Assembly (NCBI GenBank): GCA_030674185.1
Contig: CM060312.1
Location: 50,369,807 to 50,382,306, forward strand
Source: Monoplex corrugatus
Taxonomy: Eukaryota; Mollusca; Gastropoda; Littorinimorpha; Ranellidae
DNA length: 12,500 nucleotides
Direction: 5' to 3'
In this document: one piece after another, positions 8,491 to 12,500 of the stretch
Numbering within the stretch: the stretch's first letter is position 1
Layout: every line of letters begins with the position of its first letter
Notes under the pieces: model-generated
What the model was told of the DNA's origin: nothing
What the model saw: only the letters and a program-made list of their open reading frames with translations
Databases searched by the model: none
Position numbers and translations under genes: made by a program

Positions 8491-8773
8491 AAAAAGTTTC
8501 TGTCTTTAGGATATTGTTTGGGCTGTTGCGTTTGTGCGCATGATTCGTGTATTATATAATGTGCATTGTGGGTGTGGTTGTTTGTGTATTTTGGATAACT
8601 TGTGATGTAATATCTATTATTGTCTGTCCGATGGGCAACTATTGGTTAAATTTGATAGACATGTTTCTGTTTGTGTTGATGTCATTGTAATTATAGTAGA
8701 CTTGATTGATATGTATGTATAACTGCTAATGTTGAAGTGGCGAATAGGGGTGGTAAAGATAGGGTGAATTGTA

Positions 8774-8834
8774 AAGCGCTTGGAGCAGAGTTCTCTGGAT
8801 CTTGCGCTTATAAGTACTCATTATTATTATTATT
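8774..8834 (+). other. 3'-terminal hairpin and (ATT)5 tail of the L2-type element
   Basis: AAGCGC (8774-8779) pairs with GCGCTT (8804-8809), with a smaller AGAG-TT-CTCT hairpin (8787-8796) in the loop. Five ATT units follow at 8820-8834. In the L2/CR1 group the 3' hairpin plus short tail repeats is the part recognised by the element's reverse transcriptase, and partner SINEs often copy it. Confidence 0.75.
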
Positions 8835-8840
8835 ACTGTC

Positions 8841-8897
8841 GTGGATAAAGGATTTAGAAGTGATAATACATTTGATCTAATTGTTTTATTTGCAAAT
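8841..8897. repeat. Right copy of the 57-base imperfect direct repeat flanking the L2-type LINE
   Basis: Starts immediately after the element tail (ATT)5-ACTGTC and matches 6938-6994 at 48 of 57 positions, with no gaps. Position and orientation fit a target-site duplication. Confidence 0.8.
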
Positions 8898-9337
8898 GTG
8901 TATATCCGCTGTTGCAAAATAAATAAATACACACCATCAATAATAACATTCAAAAGGTGACTGAAGATGAGCTAAAAGTTGAGGTGCACATCACACAAAC
9001 AAACCTAGAACAAAATAAATTTGAAAGAAACTTGGTGTGCTTTAAAATTCTATTTGAAGATGGTTAGTTTGTCATGTTAAAAAACAACTGATCAGTGATT
9101 TGAATGATCAATTATTTAATGGATAGATAATTTATTGAATGATAATATTGATTTATTGACTTTTGGAAATTTATTGAATAATAACATTGATTTATTGACT
9201 TTTGGATACCTGATACATTAACTTAACTGAGTACCATTAACTGATTACTTGTTTGACGATCTCCTAAATGTGAATAGATTGTTGATAAATGAACAGAGAA
9301 CCAGAAGAACAAGAAAACCAAAAATTCTCACCCGAGC
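8898..9337. other. AT-rich gene-free stretch containing one tandem duplication
   Basis: No coding signal. The only structure seen is the 38-base duplication at 9129-9205, listed separately. Confidence 0.6.
9129..9205. repeat. Two-copy tandem duplication, 38-base unit (39-base period)
   Basis: Units 9129-9166 and 9168-9205 match at 36 of 38 positions, separated by one A. Shared words are GATTTATTGACTTTTGG and AATTTATTGAAT. AT-rich and non-coding. Confidence 0.9.
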
Positions 9338-9468
9338 GAGAAATCGTGTCAAAATTGCATCGGTCGCGACACGATTTTTACCATAGCATGAATTATAACT
9401 CAGTGAAAAGTCGTGCAAAATATGTGGGCATGGGTGACATGTTTTTTCACCATGCATGATTTCTCACT
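9338..9468. repeat. Two hairpin-forming inverted repeats with a GAGAAATCGTG-type arm
   Basis: First: AAATCGTGTC (9341-9350) and GACACGATTT (9368-9377), a perfect 10-base stem with a 17-base loop. Second: arms 9402-9417 (AGTGAAAAGTCGTGCA) and 9453-9468 (TGCATGATTTCTCACT), complementary at 13 of 16 positions with two of the rest being G-T pairs. The arm word recurs at 10267-10365. Confidence 0.7.
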
Positions 9469-9648
9469 CTCTCTCTCTCTGTCTCTCTCTGTCTCTCACT
9501 CTGTGTGCCTGTCGCTCTCTCTCTTTCTTTTATTTCTTTTTCTCTCTCTGTCTTTCTTTCTCTCTGTCTCTGTCTTTCTCTCTATCTCTGTCTGTCTGTC
9601 TGTCTCTCTCTGTCTCTGTCTATCTGTCTCTCTGTCTCTGTCTCTGTC

Positions 9649-9717
<69 letters not shown>

Positions 9718-9718
9718 G
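9462..9718. repeat. CT-rich microsatellite (CT, CTGT, CTTT units)
   Basis: Almost pure pyrimidine top strand apart from scattered G. It mixes TCTG, CTTT and long (TC) runs, with the purest (TC) run near 9657-9696 and TTTC units at 9696-9716. Leucine/serine-rich open frames over it are artefacts of the repeat. Confidence 0.95.
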
Positions 9719-9984
9719 GGGGATTTAACAAATTAGACAAATCAAAGGCTTGTTCATTGTTAGTGGGGTTTCATCCCTGGTGTTTTGTCATTATCTCGGT
9801 TGCGACAGGGATGTCCCGCGAAGTCAATTCCCTTGAAGTCTACTCCCTTAAAAGTCTATTCCTTGGAAGTTTATTCCCCCGTATTGTCTTCCCTTTAAGT
9901 TTATTGTAAGTCTGGTTTTTGCAGTGTGTTCGTAAATTGTATTCTAAATCATGCCTTGAACAGACATAGCCATTTAAATTAAAA
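9719..9984. other. Spacer with a 15-base degenerate repeat
   Basis: No gene seen. The repeat at 9821-9906 is listed separately. Confidence 0.5.
9821..9906. repeat. Degenerate tandem repeat, about 15-base period
   Basis: AAGT words start at 9821, 9836, 9852, 9867 and 9897, i.e. spacings of 15, 16, 15 and 30. The unit is close to AAGTCTATTCCCTTG. The 30-base gap contains a decayed unit (ATTGTCTTCCC). Confidence 0.75.
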
Positions 9985-10004
9985 CAGCAGTAGCAGCAGC
10001 AACA

Positions 10005-10036
<32 letters not shown>

Positions 10037-10077
10037 AGCAGCAACAACAACAACAGCAGCAGCAGCTGCAGCAACAA
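9985..10077. repeat. CAG/CAA trinucleotide microsatellite
   Basis: About 30 triplets of CAG and CAA in alternating blocks, interrupted by one TAG (9991-9993) and one CTG. In the top-strand CAG frame it would read as polyglutamine from 9994 to a stop at 10138-10140, but the frame has no ATG, is preceded by the TAG stop, and has no adjoining coding-like sequence. On the bottom strand it reads as alanine/valine-type runs. Treated as a microsatellite. Confidence 0.9.
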
Positions 10078-10266
10078 TCTCCTTTTGACTTACGTGTATA
10101 TGTAAATGAAATATACGTTTATGTCTACAAATATATTTAAAGGAATAGACCTCATGGTACACAGTCTAAATATGACATAAGGGTGTAGATAAGCCTGGAT
10201 ATATCACAATGATGCAAAATCGACTTCGGTGTATTAACATGTCACCAGCCAGTATGGACACTCCTA

Positions 10267-10365
10267 ACACGATTTCTCATACGGATGCAGGAATGAGAAA
10301 TCTTGTGGCGAGCGCGGCAAATCTCTACAAGGTTTCTCAACCTTGCTAGGATTGAGAAATTGTGT
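10267..10365. repeat. Two further hairpin-forming inverted repeats sharing the GAGAAATCGTG-type arm
   Basis: First: ACACGATTTCTCAT (10267-10280) and ATGAGAAATCTTGT (10293-10306), complementary at 13 of 14 with a 12-base loop. Second: ACAAGGTTTCTCAA (10327-10340) and TTGAGAAATTGTGT (10352-10365), 11 of 14 plus two G-T pairs, with an 11-base loop. Their centres are about 60 bases apart. Confidence 0.75.
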
Positions 10366-10418
10366 CGTAACAGTGGTCATTTACAAGTAAGTATGCCTCA
10401 CCCTAGTTTGTATGGATA

Positions 10419-10443
10419 AGTGAGTGAGTGAGTGAGTGAGTGA

Positions 10444-10520
<77 letters not shown>

Positions 10521-10612
10521 TGAGTGAGTGTGTGTGTGTGTGTTGTGTGTGTTGTGATCTGTCTGTCTGTCTCTGTCTGTCTGTTTCTCTGTCTCTCTCT
10601 TTCTCTCTGTGT
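10419..10612. repeat. Compound microsatellite: (TGAG)n (TG)n (TGAG)3 (TG)n (CTGT/CT)n
   Basis: TGAG units at 10421-10449, a long TG run to about 10518, three TGAG-like units to about 10530, TG to about 10542, an imperfect TG/TTG stretch, then CTGT and CT units to about 10612. Bottom-strand threonine/histidine-rich open frames are repeat artefacts. Confidence 0.95.
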
Positions 10613-11404
10613 AGTTATTTTTATGCACAACAGTACACAATCACTATAATTAGAATGGGTTTGTTTTGTGTAGAATGATGTTACATAGATATAGTAACGT
10701 CTGGTGGTTCACATGGATATGTGTGTATGTGTATGTGGTATGTAAATGTAAATATGTGCAGGTAGGTATGCATGTGATATATGTGTGCGAATACAGACAT
10801 ACATATCAGTATAAATATGTTGAGAAAAACATCATATACACGTCTTCACATCCAGACCGTTTCCAATATTTATATTTTCGGTCTCTTGCGAAGTGTCAGT
10901 GTATTAAATTTAGTTGGGATAAAAAATATGTTTGAAAAAGGGCAAAGAGCGAGACGAGAGACCTAAACAGACAGAACACTAAACAGGTTTGTATGTCTTA
11001 TAACATAAATGACAGTTGAAGCTGCGGTTCGCCCAACTAGTTCTGGCCTTGACTTATTGCTTCTCTGTATTATACTAAATGTACTAAATTTCATGAATAC
11101 CACACAGATCAAGGAAATATATGTATATATTACCAGGATATTGTTGGTTACATTTCTGTAAACACTGGCATATATTACAGCGTAAAGCAGGTTAAAATAG
11201 CAAAGTACATGTACATTATCAACATGAGACGCGAAAAGACATACGCGACTTAGTGTGGCAGACAGATCATTATCAGTAGGTTCATATGTAAAAATTAATG
11301 CCAAACAACCAAACGAACAAGGCAAATCCCAACCTGCACAAAGAAACAAACACATGAACCACTGTTATCATCAAAATGATGTATTCACGCAAACAAGCAA
11401 GGAA
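10613..11404. other. Gene-free stretch between microsatellites
   Basis: AT-rich sequence with local TGTGTATGTG-type words at 10715-10760 and no credible coding region. A minus-strand frame at 10963-11355 (130 codons) has no recognisable domain. GGTTCGCCC near 11022 is only a partial B box with no A box upstream. Confidence 0.5.
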
Positions 11405-11483
11405 GCACGCACGCACACGTACGCACACACACACATACGCACGAGCGCGCACGCGTGCACATACACACACACACACACACACA

Positions 11484-11518
<35 letters not shown>

Positions 11519-11595
11519 AGACAGACACAGACACAAACACACACACACACATACACACACACACTCTCTCTCTCTCTCTCGCACAGACACACACA

Positions 11596-11667
<72 letters not shown>
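11405..11667. repeat. Compound CA/CT microsatellite with a duplicated higher-order unit
   Basis: Order: alternating CA/CG/TA-rich DNA (11405-11465), (CA)n to 11486, (TC)n to about 11513, GCATAGACAGACACAG, (CA)n, (CT)n to about 11580, GCACAGACACACACAGACAC, then an uninterrupted (CA)n to 11666. The module (CA)n-(CT)n-GCA[T/C]AGACA occurs twice, followed by a third (CA)n run. Cysteine/valine-rich and threonine/histidine-rich frames across it are artefacts. Confidence 0.95.
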
Positions 11668-11861
11668 AATGGAGGATAAGAACAAATAAACGTAGAACCA
11701 ACGTGATCGACGTGGATCTATATATAATATGAAGCAAAAAGAATTCATAACGATCCAACAGTAAAAATACATGTGAAACTATCTTACGATAGGATACTTT
11801 CATGTTCAGAAGATTACTACACAATTTACACAAACCCACACACTCGATCGCGCGCTCGCAC

Positions 11862-11969
11862 AGAGGGAGAGAGAGAGAGAGGGGGAGAGACAGAGATAGA
11901 GAGAGAGACAGACAGACAGACAGAGACAGACAGAGACAGACGGACGGACAGACAAGAGACAGACGGACG

Positions 11970-12008
<39 letters not shown>

Positions 12009-12016
12009 CGACCGAG
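11862..12016. repeat. GA / GACA / GACG microsatellite
   Basis: (GA)n at 11864-11880, GA/CAGA mixtures to about 11910, then imperfect GACA, GACG and GACC tetranucleotide units to 12016. Purine-rich top strand. Confidence 0.95.
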
Positions 12017-12500
12017 GAGAATGGAAGAAACTAAACTGAGATGATTCATTTTTATTTGACCGCCCATAATATTGTTTGTGGCATAACTCAGTTCATACCG
12101 ACGGTTATGTTGTGTGAAACATGCTCATAGGGACTTCCAAACTGGTCAGACTGGTCGGGATTTTACGATGGGTCAAGGAAAGTGTCCACCTGGTTTCAAT
12201 AAACAGGAGGGGATGGGTCACCGTCTTCAGTTCCTCCGACTTTTATGGGACTTTGTAAATATGGATAGTGTTGAAGTGGCCAGCTTATTGCCGTCTTTGT
12301 GGGATTATGTCTAGTCCAAGATCTGTACTGAGTTCGCTGAAGTGATGAATCACAGCTTACCAGATGTTTTGTCTTTCCAGTTCTAAAGCTTTCTTAAGAC
12401 GTATTCCTTGTTTACCGTAACATGTCTGGTCCAGTCTTGGACTAAAGTTTTGTTTAATGAGTAGTTGGAATTATGTACTGAATGTTTTGTCGTATTCTGT
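12017..12500. other. Right-hand flank without recognisable features
   Basis: The open frame at 12114-12314 (66 codons, GTG-initiated) has no recognisable domain. A 10-base inverted repeat, TAGTCCAAGA (12312-12321) and TCTTGGACTA (12435-12444), and a pyrimidine tract ending in CCAG at about 12380 are visible but carry little weight. Confidence 0.5.

Larger units (their letters stand above)
6995..8840 (+). mobile_element. 5'-truncated L2/CR1-group non-LTR retrotransposon
   Basis: About 1.85 kb carrying the reverse-transcriptase and C-terminal part of the second open frame, a 3' untranslated region (8491-8819), a terminal hairpin and an (ATT)5 tail (8820-8834) followed by ACTGTC. ORF1 and the apurinic-like endonuclease are missing, and similarity starts partway into the polyprotein at SPISSSMLRKCLDVLLP, as expected from incomplete reverse transcription. 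Short ATT-type repeats after a conserved hairpin are typical of L2/CR1 elements, which lack poly(A) tails. The insert is bounded by the imperfect 57-base direct repeat. It could not move on its own. Confidence 0.9.

Noticed and set aside
9413..9909. Serine/leucine-rich open frames
   Set aside because: They follow the CT microsatellite in every forward frame.
10398..10640. Threonine/histidine-rich minus-strand frames
   Set aside because: Direct translation of the TG/TGAG repeat.
11018..11040. GGTTCGCCC as a B box
   Set aside because: No A box at the right distance and the B-box consensus is incomplete.
11282..12067. 261-codon minus-strand frame rich in cysteine, valine, serine and leucine
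   Set aside because: It is a translation of CA, CT and GACA microsatellites.
12114..12314. 66-codon open frame
   Set aside because: Short, no ATG at the stated start and no recognisable motif.
1..12500. A novel multigene system
   Set aside because: Apart from retrotransposon frames and one uncertain exon there are no adjacent genes to form one.

Overview
This window looks like ordinary repeat-rich animal (metazoan) nuclear DNA, most likely from a mollusc and plausibly a gastropod. The evidence is a tRNA-headed SINE at the left edge whose body resembles gastropod SINEs as I remember them, two LINE fragments of the RTE and L2/CR1 kinds, long CA/GT/CT/GACA microsatellites, several minisatellites, and an AT-rich background without dense genes. 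The species assignment is inference. There are no operons, CRISPR arrays, rRNA genes or functional tRNA genes, and I found no defence-like or otherwise novel multigene system.

Layout from the left. 1-250: SINE. 250-2500: unannotatable AT-rich DNA with two small tandem duplications (442-499, 1217-1270). 2515-3010: 5'-truncated, frameshifted RTE-type LINE with a (TGA)-like tail and a possible 11-base target-site duplication. 3081-3708: minisatellite with a 40-base period, about 16 units, the central nine arranged in three blocks of three. 3709-5170: no gene; a short hairpin motif at 4871-4894. 5176-5370: five near-perfect 39-base repeats. 5749-6207: a GC-rich open frame that may be an exon of an unrecognised gene. 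6938-8897: a 5'-truncated L2-type LINE with an intact 488-codon reverse-transcriptase C-terminal frame, a 3' hairpin and an (ATT)5 tail, flanked by an imperfect 57-base direct repeat.

8898-12500 is mainly simple-sequence DNA: a 38-base duplication, hairpin-forming palindromes that share one arm word (9338-9468 and 10267-10365), a CT tract, a 15-base degenerate repeat, a CAG/CAA tract, a TG/TGAG tract, a compound CA/CT tract and a GA/GACA tract, ending in about 480 bases with nothing recognisable.

The only protein-coding content I can name is retrotransposon-derived, and these pieces do not form a pathway. The observations most worth following are the flanking duplication of the L2 copy, whose divergence disagrees with its intact reading frame; the shared-word hairpin cluster; the blockwise structure of the 40-base minisatellite; and the possible exon at 5749.
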